In this document: in pieces, positions 8,509 through 17,493 of the stretch
Layout of the letters: every line of letters starts with the position of its first letter
Numbering within the stretch: the first letter of the stretch is position 1
Source of the DNA: an uncultured Muribaculaceae bacterium
GTDB lineage: Bacteria > Bacteroidota > Bacteroidia > Bacteroidales > Muribaculaceae
Reading direction: 5' to 3'
NCBI GenBank assembly: GCA_910583775.1
Contig: CAJTYD010000001.1
Coordinates: 91,628-155,627 of the forward strand
Length of the DNA stretch: 64,000 nt
Notes under the pieces: model-generated
Databases searched by the model: none
What the model saw: the letters and a program-made list of their open reading frames with translations, nothing else
Told to the model about the DNA's origin: nothing
Translations under genes and position numbers: made by a program

Positions 8509-9703
8509 AAACCTTATCGAAATATGTATCTGGCCGTGAGGGATCGAAGATTTCGTTACAATACATGACGGTTACAAGATCTTCTGTATCCGAGAGGTTT
8601 ATGATATTGTGTGTATAGCCCGGAAGCATGATGACAGACTGTATCTTGTCTCCGCCGACTTCGAAGTTCAAAACCTCATCTCCCCCTTCCTTGCGCATCT
8701 GTATCAGTCCATGGCCTTTCACCACAATAAACTGCTCCCACTTCGTATTGTGCCAATGCTCTCCTTTCGTTATCCCCGGCTTCGAGATATTGATGCTAAC
8801 CTGACCGCAATTCAGAGTATGCACAAGTTCCGTAAAACTGCCTCTTGCATCCTCATTCATCTTTAAATCGAAAACGGCCTTCTCCTTTGGCAAATATGAT
8901 AGATATGTCGAGAAAAGACGTTTGGTAAAACTGTCTGCCGGAATCTCCGGGATCATCAGCGTTCGAGGCATCTCGGCGAACTTGCGCAACAAGTCGACGA
9001 TTTCTCCTAATGTCGCTTTAAAAGTCACCGACACCGCGCAGTATTTGCCATCCTCCTTGATTACTGTCTCCACTCCATCGAATTCGCAATGATGCTCCTT
9101 CCCTTGCAGAGCAAGGATCATTTCGTCGACAAGATCGTCGATATAAAGCAATTCGAGCTCCACCGAAGGATCGTTGACCAGAATAGGCAAATCGTTGGCG
9201 ATATTATTGCAGAAAGTCGCTACTGCTGAATTATAATTCGGTCGACACCATTTTCCGAAGAGATTCGGGAAACGATATACAAGCACTTTCGCGCCTGTCT
9301 CATCGGCATATTTGAAGAAGAGTTCCTCACCCGCTTTTTTGCTCTCACCGTAAGGATGTCCCGCATATCTACCGAGGAGCGTAGCCTGAATGGAGCTACT
9401 AAGCATCACAGGGCATTTGTTCCCGTGTTTCTTAAGTGTATCTAAAAGCGTGGAGGCAAACCCGAAATTTCCCTTCTTAAAATCTTCGGGATTCTCCGGA
9501 CGGTTCACCCCCGCTAAGTTGAAGACAAAATCCGCCTCGCGGCAATAGCGGTCTAGATCTTCCGGAGTCGAGTCGATATCATACTCGAAGACCTCCTCTA
9601 TCTCGACAGGATAGTTTCGGGCCTTTCCGTCGCGGATATTTTTCAGTTGGGCACAAAGGTTCTTACCTACAAAACCCTTAGCACCTGTAACAAGAACTTT
9701 CAT
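8507..9703 (-). CDS. capF: CapF-type bifunctional SDR reductase with C-terminal cupin
   Basis: A 398-residue two-domain enzyme. The N-terminal Rossmann domain opens with VLVTGAKGFVGKNL (residues 3-16) and covers about 1-250. The C-terminal cupin domain has GEHWHNTKWEQF with the metal-binding histidines, and PGYTHNI. CapF/WbjC/FnlB enzymes act in the middle of UDP-L-FucNAc synthesis: the cupin domain epimerises at C3 and the SDR domain reduces the 4-keto group with NADPH to UDP-L-6-deoxytalosamine-type product. Its ATG overlaps the capE stop (TAATG, one base), so it is translationally coupled. Downstream, the operon is interrupted by the GxxExxY gene and repeat arrays before capG. Confidence 0.9.
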   Translation of the reverse strand: MKVLVTGAKGFVGKNLCAQLKNIRDGKARNYPVEIEEVFEYDIDSTPEDLDRYCREADFVFNLAGVNRPENPEDFKKGNFGFASTLLDTLKKHGNKCPVMLSSSIQATLLGRYAGHPYGESKKAGEELFFKYADETGAKVLVYRFPNLFGKWCRPNYNSAVATFCNNIANDLPILVNDPSVELELLYIDDLVDEMILALQGKEHHCEFDGVETVIKEDGKYCAVSVTFKATLGEIVDLLRKFAEMPRTLMIPEIPADSFTKRLFSTYLSYLPKEKAVFDLKMNEDARGSFTELVHTLNCGQVSINISKPGITKGEHWHNTKWEQFIVVKGHGLIQMRKEGGDEVLNFEVGGDKIQSVIMLPGYTHNIINLSDTEDLVTVMYCNEIFDPSRPDTYFDKV

Positions 9704-10776
9704 TACTCCGATCTGATCTCGCGTTTAGTGTCGGCATCGATCATGCCGAGGTCTGCCTGGATGAAACGCAGTCTCATCAGTTGCTCTTTCATCCCCTCCA
9801 CATCAAGTCGACGGGTGTTGTGGCTATGGTAATCCTCAATCTTAGCTACCTCCTCATTACCCTCAGTGAAGAACTTGTCATAGTTCAGGTCGCGCGTATC
9901 GCAGGGAATACGATAATAATCGCCCATGTCGATCGCCTTAGCCATCTCCTCGCGGGTAACGAGAGTTTCATACAGTTTCTCGCCATGGCGCGTACCGATT
10001 ATCTTCACCTCTGTCTCGCCATACTTCGGATCAACCTTAGCATAAATCTGCTTAAGAGCCTCGGCGAGAGTCGAGAGCGTTGCAGCAGGAGCTTTCTGAA
10101 CGAAAAGGTCGCCGTTGTGACCGTGAGTGAAAGCATAGATAACAAGATCAACCGCATCATCAAGGGTCATCATGAAGCGGGTCATCTCCGGGTCAGTAAT
10201 GGTGATAGGATTCCCCTCCATCATCTGGTCAACCCAGAGAGGTATCACCGAACCGCGGCTTGCCATCACGTTTCCGTAACGCGTACAGCAGATTGTAGTC
10301 TGAGCCCCTTCACCGAGTTCCCGACCTTTCGAAATAGCCACCTTCTCCATCAACGCCTTTGATATACCCATCGCGTTGATAGGATAAGCCGCCTTATCGG
10401 TAGAAAGCACTACGACATTCTTCACGCCATGCTCGATCGCAGAGAGAAGAACGTTGTTTGTACCCTCCACGTTAGTGCGGGTAGCCTCCATCGGGAAAAA
10501 CTCACAGCTCGGCACCTGCTTCAATGCGGCGGCCGAAAAAACATAGTCGACACCGCGCATTGCGATATCGACCGACTGTTTATCCCTGACGTTACCGATG
10601 TAATATTTAACTTTAGGATTCTGCAACTTATGTCGCATGTCATCCTGTTTCTTCTCATCGCGACTGAAGATTCTAATCTCCTTAATATCGCTGTCCAGGA
10701 ACCTGCGCAAAACCGCGTTCCCGAATGACCCGGTTCCCCCTGTAATCAGTAGAACCTTATCCTTAAATATCGACAT
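9703..10776 (-). CDS. capE: CapE-type UDP-GlcNAc 4,6-dehydratase/5-epimerase
   Basis: A 357-residue extended SDR of the FlaA1/CapE (Polysacc_synt_2) group. NAD-binding LLITGGTGSFGNAVL lies at about residues 9-23. The active-site region has VVVLSTDKAAYPINAMGISK, where Met136 and Lys140 take the place of the usual YxxxK, as is common in this group. Known family reaction: C4-C6 dehydration and C5 inversion of UDP-GlcNAc to a UDP-2-acetamido-2,6-dideoxy-L-arabino-4-hexulose, the entry point to UDP-L-FucNAc. It starts 8 bp after the WbpG-like gene and overlaps capF. The CapE/F/G set is complete in the window even though it is physically split. Confidence 0.9.
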   Translation of the reverse strand: MSIFKDKVLLITGGTGSFGNAVLRRFLDSDIKEIRIFSRDEKKQDDMRHKLQNPKVKYYIGNVRDKQSVDIAMRGVDYVFSAAALKQVPSCEFFPMEATRTNVEGTNNVLLSAIEHGVKNVVVLSTDKAAYPINAMGISKALMEKVAISKGRELGEGAQTTICCTRYGNVMASRGSVIPLWVDQMMEGNPITITDPEMTRFMMTLDDAVDLVIYAFTHGHNGDLFVQKAPAATLSTLAEALKQIYAKVDPKYGETEVKIIGTRHGEKLYETLVTREEMAKAIDMGDYYRIPCDTRDLNYDKFFTEGNEEVAKIEDYHSHNTRRLDVEGMKEQLMRLRFIQADLGMIDADTKREIRSE

Positions 10777-10784
10777 AATTCGAA

Positions 10785-11933
10785 TTATTTACGAATCCGT
10801 TTATCTAACCCTAAAATAGTATAAAGCTTTATACCCAACTGGAAAGCCCATTGGTTATTTTTGTACTTCCGTATGGTATGAGGCATATCATGATAACTCA
10901 TTAATTCCTCCTCTGAAATTTTCAATCTCTCCGCAACCTGTCTAAAAAGTTGTTTTGATTCCTCTTCGCTTAATGGTGGATTATCGAGTATTTTCAATGC
11001 CTCATCTCTCGTAATCTGGCCTGTTATTATCAAACTTGACAGCCAAGCGATTCGGATATCACATCCGAATCTTGTCGGACTCCACCATCCTTCAAGAAAC
11101 TTTGTCAGGAGATCTTCAAAATGCTTCTGGCCATATTGCTCATAACCATATTCATCTGCTAAAGTCTGAATCATTTGTTTTTTTGTAAGAGGAATAAGAT
11201 TCAATAATTGCAAAGTCTTGATTCCTTTCACATAAGGAAGCCAGAATTTATGATGGAATCCTGTTGTATAAGTATAATTATGTGTTTTTACGTTGCCGTT
11301 TTTCTTTAATACATCTTTAATATACGTTTTGTCGCCTGTTGGTCCAGCACCAACATACCAGGACGCAGGATTTGCGACAACCTCAGTAGCGATGTTGTAA
11401 CCATTTAGAATGTACTTTACTCCTATTTCTTTAGCAAATCGATCCACCATTGCAATGAATGCGTGATCCTGAGGAGCATCCAATGCGGCATGTCCCGTTT
11501 TAAAGAACGCTATCTGCATTTGTCTCATTTCTTCCGGATCAAGAATCTCAGTATGGAGTTTAACACCGAGCTTACTACAAACCTTGTTTAAATTTGAAAC
11601 AGTTACTGGTAAATCCCATCCAGCATCAACGTGAAAAACAAATGGACGAAGTCCCCACTCTTTTACGGCCATGTGGAGAAGGAAAGTACTGTCTAATCCG
11701 CCTGATAAACCAATTAAACAATCATATTCTTTCCCCTTTCCTGATTCTTTTATATCTGAAATTATTTTTGAAAGTTCCTGTTCATGTCCATGACCATGAT
11801 TCCACCAGGGAGCAATTCTGTCCTCATATTCTCGACAGCGATTGCATACACCTTTTTCATCAAAAATTATGTCACGATCAGTTGTATCCATGACGCAACG
11901 GGTACATCTTTGATATTGTCTATCTGCATTCAT
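10785..11933 (-). CDS. N-acetyl sugar amidotransferase, WbpG/PseA-like
   Basis: A 382-residue PP-loop ATP pyrophosphatase enzyme. N-terminal CTRCVMDTT and GVCNRCREYE provide four cysteines of a zinc-ribbon-like site. The PP-loop is LIGLSGGLDSTFLL (about residue 72). From the family (LPS biosynthesis WbpG) it should amidate a uronic-type carboxylate or form an acetamidino group on an N-acetyl sugar. Ammonia normally comes from HisH/HisF-like partners, and neither is visible in this window. It sits between a GT4 gene and capE in the same transcription direction. Product chemistry is inferred. Confidence 0.82.
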   Translation of the reverse strand: MNADRQYQRCTRCVMDTTDRDIIFDEKGVCNRCREYEDRIAPWWNHGHGHEQELSKIISDIKESGKGKEYDCLIGLSGGLDSTFLLHMAVKEWGLRPFVFHVDAGWDLPVTVSNLNKVCSKLGVKLHTEILDPEEMRQMQIAFFKTGHAALDAPQDHAFIAMVDRFAKEIGVKYILNGYNIATEVVANPASWYVGAGPTGDKTYIKDVLKKNGNVKTHNYTYTTGFHHKFWLPYVKGIKTLQLLNLIPLTKKQMIQTLADEYGYEQYGQKHFEDLLTKFLEGWWSPTRFGCDIRIAWLSSLIITGQITRDEALKILDNPPLSEEESKQLFRQVAERLKISEEELMSYHDMPHTIRKYKNNQWAFQLGIKLYTILGLDKRIRK

Positions 11934-11958
11934 TTTATATAGCTTATAAAATTAATTA

Positions 11959-13185
11959 TTAATTCTTTCTTGTGTTTATAAGGAGTTCCTCATAAAGATC
12001 AATGTATTTTTTAAATTGATTATCCATATCAAAGTTCTCCATAACCCTTTTTCTACATTCCCTTGAGAATTCGGATTTACAAGCTTTTTTAATAATTGAA
12101 ATTGCATTTAATACTCCTTCAATATCTCCTGGATTTACAATTATCCCCGTTTTAGGAGAAATTAATTCTGGACTTGCCGTACAATTGTAAACTATTCCAG
12201 GACTACCACATGCCATTCCTTCTACGGTAGTTAAACCAAACGTTTCCTGATATGATAAATTCATTACAATATCTGCGCAAGAATACCATTCTGCAAGTTC
12301 AATTGCATTGTTGGTCCTTGAAAGGGCTAAGATATTGGGAGGAAGATATTTTCGCTGCCCTTCGGTAATTCCAATAAGGACAAGTTTTTCATTTTCCATT
12401 AATCTTTTACTAATCTCTATGTAATCCAAAAGTCCTTTTGAATCGGACCAGGAAGTTGCGGCTGCGAGCAAAATGAACTTATCCTCTAACCCATATTTTT
12501 CTTTATTTTTACTCTTACGTGGCAAAAATACATTTGTATCAATTCCATTAGGAATAACTATATGATCTTTTTTTGATAAAAAAGATTGTGAAACCAATTT
12601 GTCCAACCAATAAGAAACAGAGACTATCGTAAGGTTTTCAATTGATGACGTTAATTCATTTTTAATAATCCAATTCTTTTTTGAATTATCAAATAGCACC
12701 GAACGAGGATAAGTATTTTTTAAATCACAACTCCCGCATCCTCTTTTCCATTTCTCACAGTGTATCTTCTCGAAATAGGCGCAATGTCCCGTAAATCCCC
12801 AACAATCATGTTGGGTCCATACAACTGGTTTTTTATAATCCTTTAGAAACTCAAATAGTACTTTATAATTAAGGTAATAACCATGAATACAATGCAATTG
12901 GATAATATCTGGATTGATGTTTTTAATTTTATCAATAAGTTGATAAGTATATTTAGCGCCTGTTAATCCATGATTATCCAATAACAAGCTATTTAAGATA
13001 TTAAGATATTCCCCTTTTCTTGTAATAGCGGGAATTGGAATTTGCTCTGATTCTCCAATATATCGAGAACCATGAACCATATATGTTCTCCACCCTCTTT
13101 GTCTGGCAAGAATTGCAATATTTTCAGCAATCTTCCCGGTAGATCCAATACCCAAGCAGGAATCTATCTGTAATAATTTTGGCAT
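11959..13185 (-). CDS. Family 4 glycosyltransferase
   Basis: A 408-residue GT-B enzyme with an N-terminal acceptor domain that starts LLQIDSCLGIGSTGKIAENI and carries WTQHDCWGFTGHC. A cysteine-rich loop (CEKWKRGCGSCDLK, about 150) is typical of a Bacteroidota GT4 subgroup. The donor domain has VIPNGIDTNVF, AATSWSDSKGL and ETFGLTTVEGMACGSP with the retaining-GT4 E-x7-E type arrangement. It probably adds one sugar to the growing lipid-linked repeat on the cytosolic face. AT-rich codon use matches the surrounding glycosyltransferase block. Donor and linkage cannot be predicted. Confidence 0.85.
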   Translation of the reverse strand: MPKLLQIDSCLGIGSTGKIAENIAILARQRGWRTYMVHGSRYIGESEQIPIPAITRKGEYLNILNSLLLDNHGLTGAKYTYQLIDKIKNINPDIIQLHCIHGYYLNYKVLFEFLKDYKKPVVWTQHDCWGFTGHCAYFEKIHCEKWKRGCGSCDLKNTYPRSVLFDNSKKNWIIKNELTSSIENLTIVSVSYWLDKLVSQSFLSKKDHIVIPNGIDTNVFLPRKSKNKEKYGLEDKFILLAAATSWSDSKGLLDYIEISKRLMENEKLVLIGITEGQRKYLPPNILALSRTNNAIELAEWYSCADIVMNLSYQETFGLTTVEGMACGSPGIVYNCTASPELISPKTGIIVNPGDIEGVLNAISIIKKACKSEFSRECRKRVMENFDMDNQFKKYIDLYEELLINTRKN

Positions 13186-13225
13186 AAATATTCAAAAGAT
13201 TTCTATCAAAATCGCCACTTTTAAA

Positions 13226-14185
13226 TCATAAAATATCAAAATATCTACGAGAAATCAATTTCATGATTAACTGAATCCGACCCTTATTCCCTACAGAAAA
13301 ACCATAACGAATAATTTTCATTAATCTGATAAAATTATTATCCATTTTTAGGTTGGAATAAACATCTAATAGTTCTCTGTCTTTCCCTGATAAATCTTTT
13401 TCATAAGTATTTTTAAATTGACTTATACAGTCATAAATACTTTTAGATACTACATATTTCTTTTTTAACCCTGAAAAACCTTTAATCAATCTCCTTATTT
13501 TGCAATTATCTATATTTCCAGAAACATTATTTGAATGTTGCCTATATAAGAAAAGAGGAATTTCAGTAAAAAATATTTGGCCGAAACTGCAAGCAATCAA
13601 AGACATCAAATGATCGTGCATATTCAAAGGGCCCTTGTATGCCAACATCTTTTCACGCATTTCACCATTAATCATAGCACGGCTACCATGTATTCCTCCA
13701 TTTATAAACAAAAGTTCCTTCAAATTATGTATTTTATAATCCAATTTTCCGAATAATTCATTTGTTTGAGAATTATAAAGATATCCAGAGGAAAATAAAG
13801 CTGCTGGTCTATAGTCTTCAGGGAACAAAGACAACATGGTCGATAGTTTATTCTCAAACCAAATATCATCTTGATCACAAAAACAAATTCTATCTGATCC
13901 GGAATAATTCAGAAGATGCATAAAATTTTTTGCAGGACTTTTAAATTTGATTCCATCTTCTATTAGAACTATTCTATCATCGTTTTTTGATAAATTTTTA
14001 ATAATGCTTACGGTATTATCAGAAGAGCCATCATCATGAATAATTAATCTCCAATTAGAATAAGTTTGTGCTTTAATTGAAAAAATCTGTTGGACTATAT
14101 ATAATTCTCCATTATAGGTAGCCATAAGAATATCAACACTCTGTTGATATTTCTTGGCAATGATTAATTCTTGATTTTCTGTCAT
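13226..14185 (-). CDS. Family 2 glycosyltransferase
   Basis: From the ATG at 14185 this is a 319-residue GT-A protein. VDILMATYNGELYIVQQI opens the nucleotide-sugar domain, and IIHDDGSSDNTV and RICFCDQDDIWFENKL (the DxD-like metal site) follow. The upstream in-frame ATG at 14260 would add 25 hydrophobic residues encoded inside the polymerase gene and is less likely. Even with the chosen start it overlaps the end of the polymerase gene by about 53 bp, implying coupled translation. Resembles rhamnosyl/galactosyl-type transferases of capsule clusters; the donor is unknown. Confidence 0.83.
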   Translation of the reverse strand: MTENQELIIAKKYQQSVDILMATYNGELYIVQQIFSIKAQTYSNWRLIIHDDGSSDNTVSIIKNLSKNDDRIVLIEDGIKFKSPAKNFMHLLNYSGSDRICFCDQDDIWFENKLSTMLSLFPEDYRPAALFSSGYLYNSQTNELFGKLDYKIHNLKELLFINGGIHGSRAMINGEMREKMLAYKGPLNMHDHLMSLIACSFGQIFFTEIPLFLYRQHSNNVSGNIDNCKIRRLIKGFSGLKKKYVVSKSIYDCISQFKNTYEKDLSGKDRELLDVYSNLKMDNNFIRLMKIIRYGFSVGNKGRIQLIMKLISRRYFDIL

Positions 14186-15401
14186 GTATATTAATAATAA
14201 AAAAGGATATATATATAAACCAGATATAATCAAATGCGTTAATGTAAGGATTCGTCGCATTACTAACTAAGAAAATAGTTAACATTGTTACAGTCGCAAT
14301 GGAATAAAGCCTCAATTGTTTGTCATATATAATTACTTTTATCAGCCATATGAAAAGAATTATAAATTGCACAATATACCAAACAAACCCGAACAATCCC
14401 CCCTCAAAAAGTTTAGCATGATAGGATAACTCATAAGTTCCAGGGATATCTGATCTTGAAACAGAGGCATCAACTCCTGATCCATGTCCTAAAACTGGAG
14501 AATCCATCCATCCAGTTAATAGAGCCTCTCTCTGTAAAACTCTTGGTCCATCTGATGCTTCTCCAGTTTCTTTGAAAAAAACTCCCAAATCCTCCAATTT
14601 AAAGATTCCTTCCGATTTTAACCACATTAATGTAAATAATAATATTAAAACCAAGCCAAAACCTATTATTTTAAAAGACTTTAATAAGATTCTTCTTTCG
14701 TTTCTAGGAACATATTTTATGAAAAATAATAGAATCATAAAAAGAATAGCGAAGCAAAAGAAAAGAATTCTTCTTGAAGTGGCAAATATATATAAAATTC
14801 CCCCCAATAGAATTAACCAATCTACAATCTTCATTTCCTTTACTCTCATGAACATCAGAGTAATTAAGAAAAAATAAACTAAAAAGAAATCTACAATATT
14901 AGGAGATTCTATACAAATAAAGGGGAATCCTGGCCTTATTGAAGCTTTATAAAACATAAACTGGCCTTGGGGCTCAATAAGAAGATTAAACTTAAAAAAG
15001 GCCAATAATCCAATAATAATATTAATAACCAAACATAATTTTGAAATCTTTAGAAAAATCTTAAAATTGCTAAAATTAATGCATCCAGATAATAGCATAT
15101 ATAGAAAGGGCCAAAGAACATAAACAGCAAAATACGACATAGGTGCTGGATTTCCTGAAAGAATACCATGGAAAATTAAAAAGAAACCAAGAATAATATA
15201 ACTGATCGTCCAATAAAAGGCTTTTTTAGACAAATAATAATTCGATGAATTACTAATTGTTAAAATAATGAGGGATATAATAATAAATAGTTTTATCCAT
15301 TGATATCTTACTGGGAATAAATATAATAATCCCATTAAAACACATAATATAATACTAGATATTATTTTACCATTGAAATTGTTATCAGGAATTGCATACA
15401 T
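14133..15401 (-). CDS. Wzy-like O-antigen/capsule polymerase (multi-spanning membrane protein)
   Basis: A 422-residue protein with about ten to twelve hydrophobic segments from residue 10 to the end. It is strongly AT-rich with Ile/Leu/Phe-dense helices, as is typical of Wzy proteins. A large periplasmic loop near residues 255-320 carries the GPRVLQREALLTGWMDSPVLGHGSG region. That pattern (R...G...GHG) resembles the Wzy_C/O-antigen ligase signature. The single integral polymerase candidate in a Wzx/Wzy-type cluster, it would join lipid-linked repeat units at the periplasmic face. Assignment rests on topology, the loop motif and context. Confidence 0.75.
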   Translation of the reverse strand: MYAIPDNNFNGKIISSIILCVLMGLLYLFPVRYQWIKLFIIISLIILTISNSSNYYLSKKAFYWTISYIILGFFLIFHGILSGNPAPMSYFAVYVLWPFLYMLLSGCINFSNFKIFLKISKLCLVINIIIGLLAFFKFNLLIEPQGQFMFYKASIRPGFPFICIESPNIVDFFLVYFFLITLMFMRVKEMKIVDWLILLGGILYIFATSRRILFFCFAILFMILLFFIKYVPRNERRILLKSFKIIGFGLVLILLFTLMWLKSEGIFKLEDLGVFFKETGEASDGPRVLQREALLTGWMDSPVLGHGSGVDASVSRSDIPGTYELSYHAKLFEGGLFGFVWYIVQFIILFIWLIKVIIYDKQLRLYSIATVTMLTIFLVSNATNPYINAFDYIWFIYISFFIINIHDRKSRINHCQEISTEC

Positions 15402-15484
15402 GTCATGCTTCTTCTTATTCCTTGCAAATATGATAATTGTTGTATAAATTTATTTGATTGGGGGGATTGTTAACTGAAATCCAA

Positions 15485-16438
15485 TTATTTATTATATACA
15501 AATTCATAAATTATATTTTCCAATCTCCCTTTATAAAATACAGGAGAAGTTAATCTTAATAGTGTATATATTAAGGTCATAAACTTGGAATGTTTGCATC
15601 TAGCAGATATAAGACCATGCTTTAAATATATATCCCATGCATTTAAATAAAGTCGAGATTTTATCATCTCTTTTAATTTTACATCATAAGAATATTGCAT
15701 CCTTTCTACATAATGTCTTGGTATGATTAATTGTTTTTTTTCTACATTATCATTTTTACTCAATGACCCGCTCCTAATTTGATATCCATAAACTTCTTCA
15801 TCTAAAAAAAAGACGCGATAACCAGCCTTAAAAACTTTATGCATAAATGGATCTTCTTCACAAAACTGATATCGCTCTTCAAATCCTCCAATTTCCTCCC
15901 ATAGAGATTTTCTATAAAACAATCCCGGCCCTGGCACAAAAAGTCCTTTTAAATCCTCAATATACTGTTTTGGCAGTTCAAGCCGTATCTTAGGATAAAA
16001 AAATTTCTCATAATATCTTTTATTTTTTTCTGTTTCCTTTTCATCAGATCCGAAAAACTTTAACTTTCCAAATATTATTGAAGCATCCGGATTCATTTCT
16101 GCATATTGAATATATTTTTCAATAGTATATGGCAAAAATTTATCATCACCGGACAATAACTTTATCCATTCTCCTTGGCAAGCTCTTATGGCACGATTGC
16201 AATTTCCCGCAACTCCAGTATTTTTGTCAGTTGTAACTAATTCTACACGAATGAAACGACCTTTGTTTTTGTCAAGCCATTCACGACATAGCTCTACGGT
16301 ATTATCAGTCGAACAATCATCCGAAATAATAAGTTCAATGTTTTCATACGTCTGAGCTTTGATGCTTTCAAGACCCTCAATGATATATTCTGACGAATTA
16401 AAGGTAATAACCGGGACTGATACCAATGGAGTATTCAT
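15485..16438 (-). CDS. Family 2 glycosyltransferase
   Basis: A 317-residue GT-A fold protein. VSVPVITFNSSEYIIEGLES opens the nucleotide-binding region, ELIISDDCSTDNTVELCREW follows, and EWIKLLSGDDKFLP holds the DxD-type site near residue 95. GLFYRKSLWEEIGGFEERYQFCEEDPFMHKV is the acceptor-side region with the general-base ED pair. It lies between the acyltransferase gene and the polymerase gene. Likely adds a sugar to the lipid-linked repeat; specificity unknown. Confidence 0.85.
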   Translation of the reverse strand: MNTPLVSVPVITFNSSEYIIEGLESIKAQTYENIELIISDDCSTDNTVELCREWLDKNKGRFIRVELVTTDKNTGVAGNCNRAIRACQGEWIKLLSGDDKFLPYTIEKYIQYAEMNPDASIIFGKLKFFGSDEKETEKNKRYYEKFFYPKIRLELPKQYIEDLKGLFVPGPGLFYRKSLWEEIGGFEERYQFCEEDPFMHKVFKAGYRVFFLDEEVYGYQIRSGSLSKNDNVEKKQLIIPRHYVERMQYSYDVKLKEMIKSRLYLNAWDIYLKHGLISARCKHSKFMTLIYTLLRLTSPVFYKGRLENIIYEFVYNK

Positions 16439-16449
16439 TTTAATTCTGC

Positions 16450-17493
16450 TTATTGGAGAATATATTTTTCAGTTTTTTTATCTAACCATTTTGTTATTTG
16501 TCTTGTAATTCTTGTAAGACATAATAACCTTATTTTATCATATAATATTCCACAAATAAATACTACGACAATCGTTAGCAACATTATCAAAAACCATATT
16601 ATGTATAGATAGTTCTGAAAAGCACAACTATCCCACTTCATCAATACACTAATTATAGGAGGAGTAATATGCAATATGTAAACAGTAAGAGTACTTTTAC
16701 CTATAATATTAATAAAATTGTTAAAGAATACTTTTCTTTCGAAAACAAAGAATAATGCAAATGCCATTACAACATTTATAGGATTTGAATAGGCAAAAAC
16801 TAATTCTCCTGGTATAATAATATACATAATAGTTACGATAATTGCTCCAACGATATATATTATTAACCCCCTGTTGCATGTAATCCACTTTTGAATCTTT
16901 CTTTTATATAAGAAAGCCGTTTGTCCTAACATATACATAAGAAGGAAATGGGTTAGCTCATATCCATGACCAAAACTAAGACACTTATTTTTGAGAATCC
17001 AATCAAACCCTATCTCTATAAGCCAAAATGTTATTGAAAATGGCAAAATTCGCTTTCCATATAATTTTATGAAAGAATTTAATATAGGAGATAAAAAAAT
17101 CAACATGAGATAGCATTGGACATAATAACTTTCCTGGCCAAATGCTATTATGTTAATTATTAATGTTGAAACTGAAAAATTTCCATTATATATTGTTTCC
17201 ATCAAATAACAAGGCACATACACCCACACAAGAATTGACCATATTGTAACTATATGCTTCCATTTGAAATTAACTCCATACCATCCAGTTATTACCAAAA
17301 AACAGTTCACACAGACAGCACTCAATGACTCAATAAAAGCCTGACTAATTGAGGGGAAATTAAAGTCTATCAATTTCTCAGGCATTCCTCCTAAAAACCA
17401 TCCATTGAAATGAACTATAAGTACTAAGAAAGTAGCTATTATTCTGAATAGTTCTACTGATGAGTTCCTTTGATTAACTAATGTTTTGCTCAT
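16450..17493 (-). CDS. Acyltransferase family 3 membrane protein (putative O-acetyltransferase)
   Basis: A 347-residue protein with about ten membrane segments. The N-terminal helix contains SSVELFRIIATFLVLIVHFN, whose Arg and His fit the conserved ELxRxxA...H signature of Acyltransferase_3 (PF01757). These integral enzymes move acetyl or other short acyl groups from the cytoplasm to an extracytoplasmic sugar, so this gene probably decorates the polysaccharide. Its ATG overlaps the stop of the Wzx gene (ATGA arrangement, 4 bp), indicating coupled translation. Confidence 0.85.
   Translation of the reverse strand: MSKTLVNQRNSSVELFRIIATFLVLIVHFNGWFLGGMPEKLIDFNFPSISQAFIESLSAVCVNCFLVITGWYGVNFKWKHIVTIWSILVWVYVPCYLMETIYNGNFSVSTLIINIIAFGQESYYVQCYLMLIFLSPILNSFIKLYGKRILPFSITFWLIEIGFDWILKNKCLSFGHGYELTHFLLMYMLGQTAFLYKRKIQKWITCNRGLIIYIVGAIIVTIMYIIIPGELVFAYSNPINVVMAFALFFVFERKVFFNNFINIIGKSTLTVYILHITPPIISVLMKWDSCAFQNYLYIIWFLIMLLTIVVVFICGILYDKIRLLCLTRITRQITKWLDKKTEKYILQ

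Noticed and set aside
8341..8568. Plus-strand open frame over the right repeat array with a repeated peptide
   Set aside because: It consists of translated repeat units and runs into the capF 3' end on the opposite strand; a product of the tandem repeat, not a gene.
14186..14260. Upstream start for the GT2 gene at 13.2 kb
   Set aside because: Adds a hydrophobic stretch encoded in the polymerase gene; the GT-A domain begins shortly after the ATG at 14185.
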